A stretch of DNA of 64,000 nt from Diphasiastrum complanatum (lineage: Eukaryota > Streptophyta > Lycopodiopsida > Lycopodiales > Lycopodiaceae). The notes beneath the pieces were generated by a model. It worked only from the letters and a program-made list of their open reading frames with translations. It was not told the DNA's origin and ran no database searches. Made by a program: the position numbers and the translations under genes. The stretch is from NCBI GenBank assembly GCA_029204225.1, contig CM055111.1, positions 1,198,453 to 1,262,452 on the forward strand. The letters are read 5' to 3'. How positions within the stretch are numbered: position 1 is the first letter of the stretch; every line of letters starts with the position of its first letter. Shown piece by piece: positions 1 through 12,611 of this stretch.

Positions 1-1090
1 AAGGCCCTGCTTCCAATACATGTTAAAAGATACGAACATTGATAATAAGATGAAAAGCCTCTTGAAAAAAAATTAGATCAACCATCAACAATTGCTACCA
101 GCAAATGGAATTAACTTATGAAAACCACGTGCAAACTTAACAAACAATATGGTACAACAGCAATAGCACATTATATCAGCCTTAGTAGAATACACGTGTT
201 TATAATGTCTGCAGACATGGACACAAACCAAGTCAGGTGACAGTTACTAGTATCTTTGTGACAGTTTATTAGCTCAAATCAACAAGAAACACATATACTA
301 GAACAATTACTTTATCAACTGGCATACAGCAGTAATATAACCAAAGTAAAAGTAAGCCAAATGTATGCACTTCAATATGGAACATAGCATGTCCACTGGT
401 TTTTTTAAATGCTTGAACATAATCTTTTGAGACTGCCTAAAACATGAGGTATGGAGGGGCCACCACTACAATGCCCACGGGTCACTCAAGCATTCCAAAA
501 GGTTCATTACAAGAATGGAGTTCTTTGACGACACTATGTAGCCTCCAGCAAGTGGTGAATAGCACATTTAAAACTGCACAGGAAATAACAGCTCAATTCA
601 AATTCAGAATAATTTTTCAATCTGTTTGATTTTTTAAATTGTGGTAACTCTGATGAGGCTAAAGTCCTTCATTGGTGTTAAATAATATTCACAGTTGGAA
701 TCATAGTTTTTGGGAGATGCTTCACACTATAAAAACATATACCCCTTAAGGAGGAAACATGAACCGAACATACTGCATACAGAAAAGACGGAAAAGACAC
801 CATTACTCTGATTAATATCCTGAAAATTTGTTGCAATAAATTTCTTGGAGAGGAGAATAAATGGGAGGAAGAGTGAGAAGCTGAAGTGGAAGAGCAAAAG
901 GCCCTCAAACATAAATAAAAGTTGTTAAAAAGTCACCAGCTTTACAATTGATCTTGCTCTTGTCTACGATGGGAGGAAAAATGTTTTCCCATATCATATT
1001 TTTAGAAACCTTTCCCCACCAGCCTTGTTAAAGAAATGAGTTTCCACATGAAAAAAAACCAAGAAACAAATCGTCACATAACTATGGCAT
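1..1090. other. Unassigned AT-rich DNA
   Basis: No convincing coding exon, RNA gene or transposon terminus was recognised. The stretch could be intron or 3' sequence of the minus-strand ATL-like gene at 2555-3539, whose RING exon is not visible in the window, but nothing here proves that. Confidence 0.4.
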
Positions 1091-1097
1091 AGAATTA

Positions 1098-1326
1098 ATG
1101 AACCGTGGGCGGTTCACCACGGTTCTGAGAATCATACAGTTCTCAAACTTTTTTGGCCAAAACCATGGTGAACCGTGTAGTTATTAATTAATTAATTAAT
1201 TTTTTATTTATTTTTAGTTCATTTTTTATCAAACATTAATTAGTTAATTATTTATTTATTTATGATGAGCCACACCACCGCTCATGAACCGTCGTATGGT
1301 TCACCCCACGGTTCTGAGAACCGTGG
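1098..1326. repeat. Diverged direct repeat pair rich in AACCGTGG/GGTTCACC
   Basis: A block beginning ATGAACCGT at 1098 and another at 1284 share about 35 bp, each containing CACGGTTCTGAGAA, with starts 186 bp apart. A third partial match (GGTGAACCGTG) lies near 1166. Each unit is also partly self-complementary. An AT-rich spacer with TTAA runs separates them. This looks like a small non-autonomous repeat, perhaps a decayed MITE; no target duplication could be set. Confidence 0.5.
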
Positions 1327-1643
1327 GTACTATGAACTATGTTTTGAAGAAATCATATGTATCTCTTATTCTCTTCAATTCAAACTTGTCTCCCACATAA
1401 TGCCAAGTGCTTATTTTCCCTTGTATTTTGCAACCACCTTACATAGCAGAATTTAACTACGCTTGCCAAAGACTAAAATCTTCTATCAAAACTCTCATGT
1501 GGGCAGCCAATGAAGGATTGACACCTACCACTAGATTTTCTACTAGAATTCAGGTTGGACAGTCAGTGAGTCATCATCACATAACACTTAGACCTTCCTT
1601 ATGTGGACAACTATTGAGGTGTTGACACCTAACACCAAAAAAC

Positions 1644-1763
1644 TCTGCCAGAATGCTCGTGGACAGCCAATGACTGCCACATAGCACATGGATCTCTCAT
1701 GTGTGAGGTTGAGGTGCTATGTGGCAGTCAGTCATTGGCTGTCCACAGGAACATTCTGGCAGA
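1644..1763. repeat. Imperfect hairpin (foldback), arms about 47 bp
   Basis: The left arm (about 1644-1690) starts TCTGCCAGAATG and contains GTGGACAGCCAATGAC and TGCCACATAGCAC. The right arm (about 1712-1763) is its reverse complement with two small indels. The loop is about 20 nt. A diverged relative of one arm (GGGCAGCCAATGAAGGATTGACACC) occurs near 1500-1525. A MITE or other foldback repeat is most likely; a small-RNA precursor is possible. Confidence 0.65.
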
Positions 1764-2554
1764 AAATTTAGTTTTCTAAAACTTCTATGAAAAAAATAGT
1801 GTTCCGGAAAAACCCTTTGAGGTCAGACCCTGGCCCTCAGGCTCCCACCCTCAGGTGAAGGCCCTCAAGCCAAGGCCTTCCCACAAGATAATTGCAAAAT
1901 GTTGTGGCAAATGCCCTTTGTCAACAAAGGGATGAACTCACAGATCAAAACGACAAAGTTAAGGCCATCACTGTAAAATGTATAGTCTTTAAATTTCAGC
2001 ATAACAAGAATGACCCCTTGGAAAGAGGTTTCCAAACACGTAAGCAGGTTTCAGTTCATATGGAGAGATTTGATGCTCTCAGTACATGACCACTGAATAA
2101 TCTTAGGAAACAAGATCAACTGGTGTAATATTCCAAGGCATCAATCACCCTTCAAACCTCGAAAGGAGGTTATTTCTTCATCTAAGTATCTCCGAAAATG
2201 CACAGTAGTAGCAGAATAGCAAAAAACATAACTTTGTGCACTATTTACATTGTTCTGCATGATTAGCTTTACCATCACCACTGTGTCAAAATTGTTAATA
2301 TTTCTGCTCATGACATCACAGTTTAAAAAGTGCTCAAGAGATGATTGGCACCGCTAGGGTCTGAAAGAGTAAATTGCAAGAGAGGAAAACAAGCTCAAAG
2401 GTGAAAAGCATTGATCAAGGCTGTTACAAGCTTTCAGATTTCAGGTACAAAGAAACATTGAGAACTTGAACACAAATGCATTGTCCATTTCGCTTCAATA
2501 AAACTAATTTCACAAACCTCAAAAATGCATAAGCTTGTGAAGCATGATACTTAC

Positions 2555-3539
2555 TGGCAATCATGTAGAGTGGCAGCAAGGTTGTCATCATAAATGGTCA
2601 CTGGAAGAGTATCTCGGAATATTTTGCATAAACCTCGGTCTACTTGCTGCAAATGACAGCCCAAATGAAGGATGTCAGAAAAAGTTCCACAAGAGGCATC
2701 GACAAATAGCTGACTTTGGACTGAGAACCTGAACTCAATTAACACTTAAACTAGTTTTTTAAGCGAGGACAATTGCAGGCATCCCAAAGTAGCATACAGT
2801 ACAAAAATCTCTTCTTGCTCAAACATATTGGTCTCAACTGCAAAAGTGACGACATAGTCCTGTCAAATCTGATGTACTTTTATGAGAGCTTCCCAACGCC
2901 TATGCTCTAAAAAGTCTGCTCAATTTACATGAACTCATCCTGAGTGTCGATGCCCTGATCACTATCAGTTGCTTGGCGGAAGATAAAGGTAAGGAGCAGG
3001 AATCGACATGGCTTCAATGAAACCTTGAAGTAACAAGGCTCAATGTTGATTGCAAAGAGAACTAGCACGATTGCACGATTGTTTAAAAACTTGAGTCAAG
3101 AGCTCACAAGAATTTTCAATATTAAGAGGACCGAAGACTGCGCAATAGCAGAGGGTCGTTGATTGATGTATTTTAAAATCAAGCTCTTGAGAATAAAAAA
3201 CGACGTTTCTCACTAGAACTTGAAGAATTCAGGTCCAGATCAGTTCAGTTCCTAAGGCTGCGTCAGAACTAGCACAAGTGAGCAGAGAAGTGAAAGATTT
3301 TTTACCGCATAGAATAGGCTACGAGCAAAAAACTGCTGTCGGAGTCGGGGAGAAGGTTGTGCAGCTCGCCGATGTCGCAGATAAATGAGCCAAAAGAGCA
3401 ATATGAGTATCACCGTGAAGAGCACAGGCAATGCAAAAATGATTGCCTGATAGATCCTGATAGTCGTAGCCGTTGAGGAGCAAGGGTCATTTTGGCATGA
3501 AGGGGGCGTACTCTGCGGGACACCATCTTGTTCAGCCAT
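2555..3539 (-). CDS. ATL-type RING-H2 protein, first two coding exons (incomplete)
   Basis: Exon 1 (3539-3306, 78 codons) starts at ATG and encodes a Ser/Thr/Cys-rich N-terminus, then one hydrophobic segment of about 22 residues (around YQAIIFALPVLFTVILILLF) ending in a basic LRHRR stop-transfer run. This matches the membrane anchor of plant ATL RING-H2 ligases. It ends at GCG|GTAAAA. Exon 2 (2646-2555, 92 bp) lies between TTTGCAG and GTAAGTAT and encodes GLCKIFRDTLPVTIYDD, the conserved GLD-like segment before the RING domain; the phases join correctly. The exon with the RING cysteines and histidines was not found down to position 1, so it is probably beyond the window after a long intron. 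In this family the protein is a membrane-anchored E3 ubiquitin ligase; substrate unknown. The gene could also be a truncated pseudogene. Confidence 0.6.
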
Positions 3540-3597
3540 CCCTCTAGCTCTATTGTCCGTCGGCTACAGCCGAGATAAACGCGATAACAATTACTTC

Positions 3598-3755
3598 AAC
3601 CAAGATTTTCGTATTCTGATTTGTGTCCTGTCTTACAACCAAGACTTTCGTGATATGATCCTTGTCCTAATCTTACAACCAAGACATTCGTATTCTGATA
3701 TATGTCCCGATCTTACAACCCAAAGTTTCGTATTCTGATATGCGTCCTGATCTTC
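3598..3755. repeat. 40-bp tandem repeat upstream of the ATL-like gene
   Basis: Four units starting CAACC(A/C)A begin at 3598, 3636, 3676 and 3716, spaced 38, 40 and 40 bp. The shared core is TTTCGTATTCTGATAT followed by GTCC(T/C)GATCTTA. The array begins about 60 bp upstream of the start codon on the minus strand, so it lies in the 5' UTR or proximal promoter. It may be a simple minisatellite or a repeated regulatory site. Confidence 0.8.
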
Positions 3756-4762
3756 CTCAAAACCTTTTCAAAGCCTTGAAACTCTTTCTCAGAAAAGGAT
3801 CATCCTTCTTCGAAATCTTCCACTAATTCTCACTTCTAAGACTGATCATACGTACGAGGAAACCAAATTCGCCTGCGGATACACTGTTCCTGACATATAT
3901 CTCATCAGAAAACATCCAACCGCTTTCAAATTCCGGTAGCAGGAGCCATGAACGATACAGTTGTTGTGCTCAGAGGGAATGGCAGTCGCTTATAAGAAAG
4001 CTTGGTGCAGCAAAACAAATGGTGAGAATGAAGCAGGGATGAATGTGTGGGAGATAAAACCAAATGCAAGCACTAAAATACCCCTCCATCTCACCTCTCA
4101 GGTTGCTCCAACAGAGAAAGCGTGTTATATATGCAGAAAAACAGCAGCATCAGCAGCAAAAAAATCCCCTTTTTTTTTTTTTTTCTCTGATCCGAAGAGA
4201 AGAGAAGATTTTAACTCTTCCCAGTCCCTTTGGGGGCGGGGGCCCCTTCAATGGTCAAGGCTTAATGGCAGGCTGAGTTTGGTACGAGACCACTTGGATT
4301 TTCTCCACGTGGCGAGATATGAGGTAGAGGCTTATCTACGGTCGATGGGATACACGTGGTGAGATCTGGACGTTTAGAGATTGATCCAATGGTTGAGAAC
4401 GTTTTGTAGAAGTGTGCCCCCCCCCCTACTGGGCCTTGCTCGCGGATCACTGGGCGCAGCGTGGCTGCTTGACACGTTTACGTGTATTTTCCTCACCCAC
4501 CCTCACACTCTTCCTGCCACTTTATGAAAATATTTAAAAAGTGCATATGGGAGGGATATTATCAAAAGATAGTATAAACTATTATCACTCTCACCCTTTC
4601 TACAATATGCTAATCTAATGGTTAGGAAACCGTAGCTTTCATGAGCATTGATAGCGCACATATGGCATTATGTCGCTCGTTGAGAAAATGTTCATTATGT
4701 TACATAGTGCAGGCTGCAAACAGATTGAGATCTTGAATGTCTAACTCTCTCCTGCTACGCCA

Positions 4763-4845
4763 GGTGTCGTTAATCCGACCAGTATTTGCCGTTCACGCGG
4801 CTCAAGCTGCTACATGCAGTAGCCCACCTCCGGATTAACGATACC
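4763..4845. repeat. Short inverted repeat, 15-bp arms
   Basis: GGTGTCGTTAATCCG at 4763-4777 is complementary, with one mismatch, to CGGATTAACGATACC at 4831-4845. The 53-nt spacer holds a second small palindrome (CTGCTACATGCAGTAG). The DNA is locally more GC-rich than its surroundings. Perhaps the end of a small foldback element. Confidence 0.5.
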
Positions 4846-7800
4846 TACTGCTTTTTGAGATTTAATTCCAATTTACCCCACTTTTTAGAAGTTGTAGGCT
4901 TCTAAATAAAAATTTGCTTTCTAAATCTTGCAGGTGAGTTTTTTTAAACAAAATACTAGAAATTTACATTGGTAAATTATTCTATTAACTCAATAAACCT
5001 ATGTAACCTAGGCTTTCTAAGGATCTACCTACTTTTCTATACACAAATTTCCTTCATATGAAAACGACAAACACAAAACTTCTTGCATTTAGAAAAGTTG
5101 TCAATTTTTAATAGTCGGCTTCATATAAGTTTCTTATGAAAACGGTCGTTGGAAAAAGATGCTGATTTCATTCCTATACTTTGTCGGCTTTAAATGCCAT
5201 GCTTCACAAAAGGCAAAGTTTCTCATGAAGGGGCCCACCCTCATCTCTAACGATGCTAAATTGTCCATTAATAATCATAAATTATTTCAACACTCATGCA
5301 TGAGGGTGGCACGTTGCCTCCAGACTCAATCCATTTGAGAAATATACTCCTCCACTTGTGAGCCAATGGACTTTCGAGTTTATGTCACATCATACACCAA
5401 GACCCACTTTTGCATTATTATTATTATTATTATTATTAACAACCAAAATTATGTGCAAACAAAGATCAAAGTTTATGTGTGCATTATGCGTACAAGAATG
5501 TGATGACCAACTCACTTTTAGATAAACATGAATTTCTAAGAGAGCTTAAAAAGGTGAAAGGGCATTTTTTTTAGCTCTTTCACCAGTGGGTGAGGTTGAA
5601 TTTGTTGAGAGCATCAACCTGAGGCATATTCACCTCATGTAGCAAAGAGTTGCAAGAAAAGGCTCTTGAATAACATGATATTATTTTTGAAGTTTTTTTT
5701 TTATATATATATATTTTTAAAAAGCTTTTTATAAAGAATGACTTGGCAAATCTTATGTGCAAGAAGTCGTCCATTGATTATGGAGGTGGGTGTCAGTAAA
5801 AAGAAAAACTCAAAAAGTGATATTTATGGATTTGAAAGATCGAATGAAAAGTAAGGGTAAACAATGGAACAATCAAATTCCTTCCACAAGGAAAAAGAGT
5901 GAAGATGGCACAACCCCATTAGATTGCAAATGTTCTCAATGTTGACTAGCTACTTAGCAGGTACCACATGACTGGACATTTGTATCTACCGTCAACTTTT
6001 TACAGCTAACAGTCTATTTATATTTCTTTTGTTTATTGTCTAAAGGTTCACTTTACAAATGGCATTTATATATCAATATGTTGAGAGGTAGATACTTGGT
6101 GCCACAAGTCATTCAATATTTGACTCCTCTTTCTCATTTGTTTTGTATTTTAAAGTGTCGATTTTGTCTTCTTTCAATGTTACGACCATTGACATCACTT
6201 ACTATTCTTAGAGCTAAAATCATTGACATGAGTTGCAACATTGATATTGATATTGATCACACTTTTCATATTGCACATGTATATTTACTGGATCTATTAT
6301 GCCATGAAATGTGATTGTGTTTCATATGTTGTAAATACTCGTATAATTACCAAAATCTTTACAGCTCCAATCATTTTATAGTTGGAAATTTAATATTTGT
6401 GGCACCATGGTTTGATTGAGATTATGGGCATAATGGGCTTTGAACAAAACCATAAAAGAACATTCTAGTTACATTAAAATACCATTTGGCTTTTGAAATG
6501 AAGGAACTAAGTTCCAATCATATTCTGGAAAGAAATACCTAATAATTTGAAAGATATGTGTTGGTTGTGACTTATCTACAACTAAATGGTAGCAGGGATC
6601 TAACATTTTGCGAGTAGATTTTTTTAACTTTTACAAGTTACTTTTCTCAAAAATAGCAATATTGGCAATTATCAAAAGACGTTCTAGAAAAATGAACGTT
6701 GGAAAATATTCCTTTGGAAACCATGATAGAGAAATGTTCATGAGATTTTTGTAATTGATATCTGCATAATCTATACAGCCTTATATATTGCTTCAAATAC
6801 ACCACATACATTCTAGGTAAGTGAGGTATCATGTTGCTCTATCAACTAAAATTGAGTCATCGAGAAAACATGGGACAAGTCCTACTAATCAAGGACAACA
6901 TAGTGAATGAACAATTCTTATTCTCATCCACTGTATATGGTTAAAAGAGGGATATTTTCCATCAATCACACTCCTTTAAAGATAATTGCATGTGCAAGAT
7001 GGCTCCTTCGAGATCATAAATATGCATTGTAATAGTGCTATTGCTATCAAAGATGTCACTAACATAAATATCTTTTTTGTCAAAGGGAGCCTAGACTATT
7101 TCTCAAATTACAACCATTCCAAAGCAATGCTCTTGCAAATTATCTCTTCCAAAATAGAAAATAGTTGACCATTGCCTCACTTTTCTTCGCTCGTGAGAAG
7201 TAACCTTGCTAGAACTTTCCCATTGTTGTGCTACAAGCGAATCAAGGTTGAGTGTTGTGGTAATTGTTGTAGCTAGTGTGAAGCTTCCAAAACATGATGT
7301 CATATGGTCTTTACAAGATACCCACCCAAATTTTATAAATCAAGTTTCTCTTATGTTAATGGTTTGTATTTAGTTCATAGTAATAAAAAAAAAATTAGAT
7401 TGAGGCTACCACTTATGTTGCATGAAGCCACATGTTTTGTTTGCATTCATACATTTTATAGTTTTTCTCTCATAGAAGTAAGGTGGCCATTTTGTTGATA
7501 TTAAGTTGTTTGGCACCATCCTCTCTCTTCTACCTTATGATGAAATTTCTACCAATTAATAATGATGCATTTTTCACCATTTGATAGTGACTCACCTTTG
7601 CAACAAAGCATCACACTTATGAAAGTTTGACTATGTACTTGAATATTGCCCAATCCCTACTTGTCTCAAGGCTCTATTATCATGTAGCTATGACTAGTGC
7701 ACAATACATTAGACTTGTGGAAGGGTGGCAACAAAAGGCATGCCCCACATCTTTTGACTCTTGAGGACGACAACTCATGTGCAAAACTAGTCAAAAAATA

Positions 7801-9164
7801 TGGTGAGCTCATTATACAACTAAAAAAGTGCCACAATAAATTGAAAAAAATTCTCAATCAACTACTATGGTAGTTATCCTCAACGTAAGGGTAAATCCAT
7901 GGGATTGGCACCCCTTCAATAATGAAGGATATGTTACAAGATTTCATGAAGGTCCTAGTCGAGAAGCAAAACTCCATAAAGTAGACCTTGTAGTGATTAG
8001 TTTTTTTTTAGGATGGCATCTCACAATTATAAGCCTGACTTGTCGAAGGATTAACAAATACATAAAATGGCAAGGTCTTGATTCAAGATAGGACTTGAGC
8101 CCAGAATTGTAGCTAATTTTGTTATTCATATCTTACATTGAGATCCAAGGTGGCCAATAGTGGAGTCACATCCGTATTACATATTGTTCTATTCCTTTGT
8201 ATGTTCATACAAGCAATGCCATTTTGACTTAGCATCTACAAGCCTCGTCCCTCCTATGAGTTTTCTCTTACATTTTTTCATTCATGCTTTGTGTTTTTCT
8301 TAATTGATGTGTAATGTAAGATAGTCTTTTTTTTTTCATGCTTTGTGTTTTTGGTTGATATGTAATGTAACATAGGTGATGGTTCATACATTGTAGAGCT
8401 TGCACTTTGCATTACTCGTCTTATTGTAAGGTTGAGCTTATGAAGAAGGTTCCAAGCTTGTGCTCCCCTCCTCTTTTCAAGAGTGCTTCAGTTCTAACTT
8501 GTATTTTCATATTTTTGACAATTGAAGTTGCTTAAAATGGAAATAGTGAGTTTTTGGTAGAGATATGGCATGGGAAAAGAAGGAAAATGCTATGATGAAC
8601 ATGCTTTTTGTGTTTTTAAGCTCTTGAGGATCTTTTTCTTTTTTAAGAACACTTATTTTATGAATTGCTAGTATTCAAGGTTCATGGTGAATGTTTAGAG
8701 GTTTTATGATAAAGGAAGAGGAAATAAAAATTGGAGGTAGTGTAGATGCCTAGTTTTAAATAATGTGAGAATTGTTTGAAGCTTTAGTGTGATTTCTTGA
8801 GCCAAATCTCTATATTTGTGTTTGTGATTATACTAAATCTTTCTCATCTTGGTTCAAGGATTACTACTCTATCTATGCAACTTTATTGACCTTGAAGTCT
8901 TTACAACCGGATGGCAATTTCATAATATTATGTTTGTCATCATGAAGGAATAGAATAGTAGTAGCCGCGCCACAACATAATAACTCTTCTCTTTTGCTCT
9001 TGTACTTATCATACAGAGAGCTTATAAGTTAAGTCCTCCATGCTGCCGTGGAATGTTTGGGAGATGATACCACATGTTTATCCCAGTTTGGAGGAAGAGC
9101 ATGGATGCATTGACTCCACTCTCAGCTAGGGACATTTGCATCTGGTTTACTACTTAGCCATCGT
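4846..9164. other. Unassigned AT-rich intergenic DNA
   Basis: Only short reading frames without recognisable motifs occur on either strand. It holds an (ATT)n run at 5414-5439, an AT-dinucleotide tract near 5702-5716 and a two-copy tandem duplication at 8283-8372. No terminal repeat, primer-binding site or retroelement protein signature was seen. Confidence 0.5.
8283..8372. repeat. 54-bp tandem duplication
   Basis: CATGCTTTGTGTTTTT followed by TTGATGTGTAATGTAAG-like sequence occurs at 8283 and again at 8337, separated by a T-rich tract. Two slightly diverged copies; no function is apparent. Confidence 0.7.
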
Positions 9165-11035
9165 GTTTCAGAACCTCCACATATTGCCTCTATAAAGGAT
9201 CCCAAAATCTAGTGTGCCCGAGATGTATCTCAATATTCTTTTGGCACATTTCCAATGGATAACTAATGGACCTTGCATATTTTGACTAAGCTTGCAAACA
9301 CTATAGCAAAGATCAGGTTTTGTTATGGTTATCCACATTAAGGATCCAATAAGTTGCCTATAAAGAGTGATGTCCATGAAGGATCTTTCATCCTCTTTAT
9401 TGGTCAGTTTTACATCATGCTCCATAGGAGTATCTACATGCTTCCATCCATGCATGTTAAATCTATTGAGTAATGAAATGGCATACTTAGATGACAAATG
9501 AAGACATAATCTAAAGATCTAAGTACTTCCATACCCAAAATGAAGTGCAAAAGCCCGAGATCTACCATCTTGAACTCTTTGTATAGATCTAGCTTAGTTT
9601 TCTCAACACCTTCTAAATCATCTCCACTAAGTATGATATCATCAACATAAAATAATAAAAGTACAATGCATTTTGCACTAAATCTTACGTACAAAGTGGG
9701 ATCATAATCACTAGGAGTAAATCCAATAGAGATAAGAAAAGTATTGAGCCTTGTGTTTTGAGTTCTAGAAGCTTGTTTCAAACCATACAAGCTCCTCTTG
9801 AGATGACACACCTTGTCTTCCATACCTTGCTTGATGAAGCCCTTGGGATGATCCATGAATATATCCTCTTCCAAATGACCATTTAAGAAAGCATTTGACA
9901 CATCCATTTGAAACAATAACCAATCAAAGTGAGAAGCAAGAGCAATGATTAGTCTTATGGTGACCATCTTTGCCACGAGTGCAAAGCTCTCATCATAATC
10001 TATGCCCTTTGATTGAGCATACCCCTTGGCTACAAGCCTTGCCTTGTGGTTAGAAACACTCCCATCTTGATTCAACTTGAGCTTAAAAACCCACTTACAT
10101 CCAATTACATTCCTATCCAAAGGTAGATCAACAAGCATCCAAGTATCATTCTCCATCAATGCATTGTACTCATCACACATAGCTTGAAGCCACTCCTTTG
10201 ATTCTAAAGCTTCACTAACATTTAAAGGCTCTTCAAAAGATGTGATGAAGGCATAAGAAGAAGTACTTCCCTCGGCTTGCTTACCCTTGTCCTTGTATGT
10301 GAGCCTTAATGGCTCCATCCTTGACCTTGTGGATCTTCTTGGTGTGCTTGGTGTTCTTGGTTCTAGCTCCTCCTCATAATCAAGCTCCTCCTTGATCTCG
10401 GGTACCTCTCTTCCAAAATAGAGTGGTTAGATGAATGATCTTCAAGCTTACATTCATCAGTTGAGAAAAATACTCCCTTTTACCCGACACGTGGGAGCTA
10501 GCCCCCTATCTATCCACCAAGGCTCTTCACCTTTGACATTTGATGATGAAAATGTTGACATCATGAGGATATGGATCCTCCTTGATCTCCATCCTTTGCT
10601 TGCTCCCTTTTGAATGCTCCTCCCTTGGTCTTTGCTTTGCCTTTGCTCTTGAAAAATAAAGCTTTGCCATCACCATCATTGATGGAGAGCCTCTCCATCC
10701 TTGATTTGATATGAGCCTTCCTACTCTCCTCAACCATCAACACACTTTGAAGGTCTTCAATTGTAGGCAAGTCTCCCATGATGGCATAGCTTTGGACAAG
10801 GTTAGTAAAATCACTACATAAGCCATTCAAAACTATTTGCACAAGCTCACTCTCTTTAATAGGTTCACCAACATAAGTAAGCTCTTTGTTCAAATCTTTT
10901 ACTCTCAAAACAAATTGATGTCCACTCTCACTCCTCCCTTGGAAGCATGAAGAACTTGTTTCTTGAGGGAAATTAACCTTGAGGTATTCTTGGACTCATA
11001 GGTCTTTTGAAGAGTCTCCCAAGCATGTCATCTTC
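9165..11035 (-). pseudogene. Copia element E gag-pol remnant (internally deleted)
   Basis: Reading 5' to 3' on the minus strand: a partial Gag from about 11035 lacking its N-terminus, continuing through the region near 10908-10561 but without a CCHC knuckle; a protease remnant with GASSHVSGK near 10500; then, directly, the linker before reverse transcriptase (10430-10318), so integrase is deleted. Reverse transcriptase follows at 10318-9500, with [28 protein letters not shown] and the catalytic YVDD, then the start of RNase H, which stops at LYRGNM near 9168. A frameshift near 9480 separates the last two parts. It is of the same broad lineage as B, C and G. It cannot make a functional polyprotein. 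Confidence 0.85.
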
Positions 11036-11781
11036 AATGATAGGGAGATAGATTCAAAGAAGCAAGATAGATTGTACACGATATGATCACTACTAGCTAT
11101 CCTGCTCTCTTTGGGACCTGAGATGAATCACTCTCTGATTTCTCAACAAGATCTAAGGTGATCTTGAGCTTGATCTATCTTCTAGATCCAAATTTACTAT
11201 AGATTTGATCAAAACTAGTCTCCTCCTTGATCTCGACTTCACAAGAAGGGTGAACCCACCTATACTCAACGAAAAGCTCTTTATAACACACAAATGTCTT
11301 ACAAATAAAGCCTCTTAAATTCAGGTTGAACCAGATTGACATATTCAATCACAAACCTATCCAAAACCGAGAAGAATAGAAACACAGTTTTCACTAGTTT
11401 TGCATTTCTAGGTGAAAAAATATCAAAACAATTGATCTGACCTAGAAGGTGTATTTTAGCACCTTAAAACCCTAAGAACGACCTAATTAAGCTCTCAAAT
11501 GACTGATCCAAACTTCTAAAAAGTGTACTCCAAGATTCAACTCATAAGAACTTTCTAATTTGGTTTGGTTGAATGGAAATGGGTCAATCTCGGTTCCTAT
11601 AGCTATAACTCAGCAAAAGAAATTCCCTTCTATCTATTATCACTCAAATGAAACCAAATTTGAAGGTACAATCACTAGATTAGCAACTAGAAACAAGAGC
11701 AAAGCCAATACTACTCAGATCTAGGATCTAAGCTTGAGAAAATCAAATCTATATCTCACTTTTGATTAGGCTCTGATACCA
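11036..11781 (-). promoter_or_regulatory. Leader and primer-binding site of Copia E
   Basis: The minus strand at 11781-11769 reads TGGTATCAGAGCC, the standard site complementary to the 3' end of initiator-Met tRNA, directly next to an LTR end (TTTTGTCA). The rest of the interval is untranslated leader with no protein motif. Confidence 0.8.
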
Positions 11782-11937
11782 TGACAAAATTTTACAGCAA
11801 AATGAATTCCAATCAATCCTAAAAGTGATGGAGGATGTACAAATCAAAGATCTAGATCCAAACTATGAGCTAGAGTCAAGACTAGTTACCAAAACTAGCA
11901 AATTTGGCATTTAACTCCACATTAGGCACATAGATTT
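11782..11937 (-). repeat. Copia E 5' LTR end (left arm of an inverted pair)
   Basis: The sequence next to the primer-binding site starts TGACAAAATTTTACAG on the plus strand, so the LTR ends in CA on the minus strand. A TG-CA unit of 140 bp (11782-11921) is possible, but homology with the inverted copy at 12105-12260 runs to about 11937. The true LTR may therefore be longer. Confidence 0.6.
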
Positions 11938-12104
11938 GATCAAATGAACCAAATTAAAGTACAGAAAGTTTCTCAGACCTATAAACAGATTCAGTACCTT
12001 TCAAACCAAGCAATTAATGCATAAGAACACTCACATCCAATAGCTAGAACTCGCCACCAAAAGACAATGATGATAGAAGTGGAAAATGTGCCTAATGTGG
12101 AGTT

Positions 12105-12260
12105 AAATCTATGTGCCTAGTGTGGAGTTAAATGCCAAATTTGCTAGTTTTGGTAACTAGTCTTGATTCTAGCTCATAGTTTGGATTTAGATCTTTGATT
12201 TGTGCATCCTCCATCACTTTTAGGATTGATTGGGATTCATTTTGTTGTAAAATTTTGTCT
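12105..12260 (+). repeat. Inverted copy of the Copia E LTR end
   Basis: This is the reverse complement of 11782-11937 with several substitutions and a last dinucleotide CT instead of CA. It joins directly to the truncated F LTR at 12261. The two arms are separated by about 167 bp and could form a long stem. Origin by nested insertion followed by deletion, or by inverted duplication, is possible. Confidence 0.6.
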
Positions 12261-12611
12261 GTAGAACCCAAAGAGAACCATGTATAATGATGAAAAAAGA
12301 GAGAGAAGAGAGAAGATCCCTTTCTCCACAAGTTACAACAATATATAGCAGTTCCAAACCCTACTTTGCCACTTGGCTTTCCCTCCAATATGAAAAACCC
12401 TACTATTTTGGGACTAGATTCAATGTACCCAAAGTTCAAATTTGAATCTCTCTCAAACTCGACTACCAACTTTTCCAAACTTTCAAAAAGTGTTTATTGA
12501 ATGTATTTTAAACTAATATAACCTCAAAAGTTTTATCTCTAAGTCTAAAATGAGTTTTGGCCTCAATTGACATTTATAAAAATATGACTAAACTTGTTGA
12601 AATCTCTCACA
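12261..12611 (-). repeat. Element F 3' LTR (truncated at its far end)
   Basis: On the minus strand it begins TGTGAGAGATTTCAACAAG immediately after a polypurine tract and runs about 351 bp before meeting the inverted E sequence. The same LTR family is found at 45406-45663 on the plus strand. A diverged relative, F', occurs at 57584-58150, 55221-55590 and 63689-64000. Confidence 0.75.

Noticed and set aside
3961-4362. Plus-strand 133-codon frame upstream of the ATL-like gene
   Set aside because: It crosses a poly-T tract giving poly-Phe, has no recognisable motif and lies in promoter-like DNA.
7103-7303. Short minus-strand frame and similar 60-75 codon frames at 5.5-8.2 kb
   Set aside because: No motif, no splice context and no longer continuation; expected by chance at this base composition.
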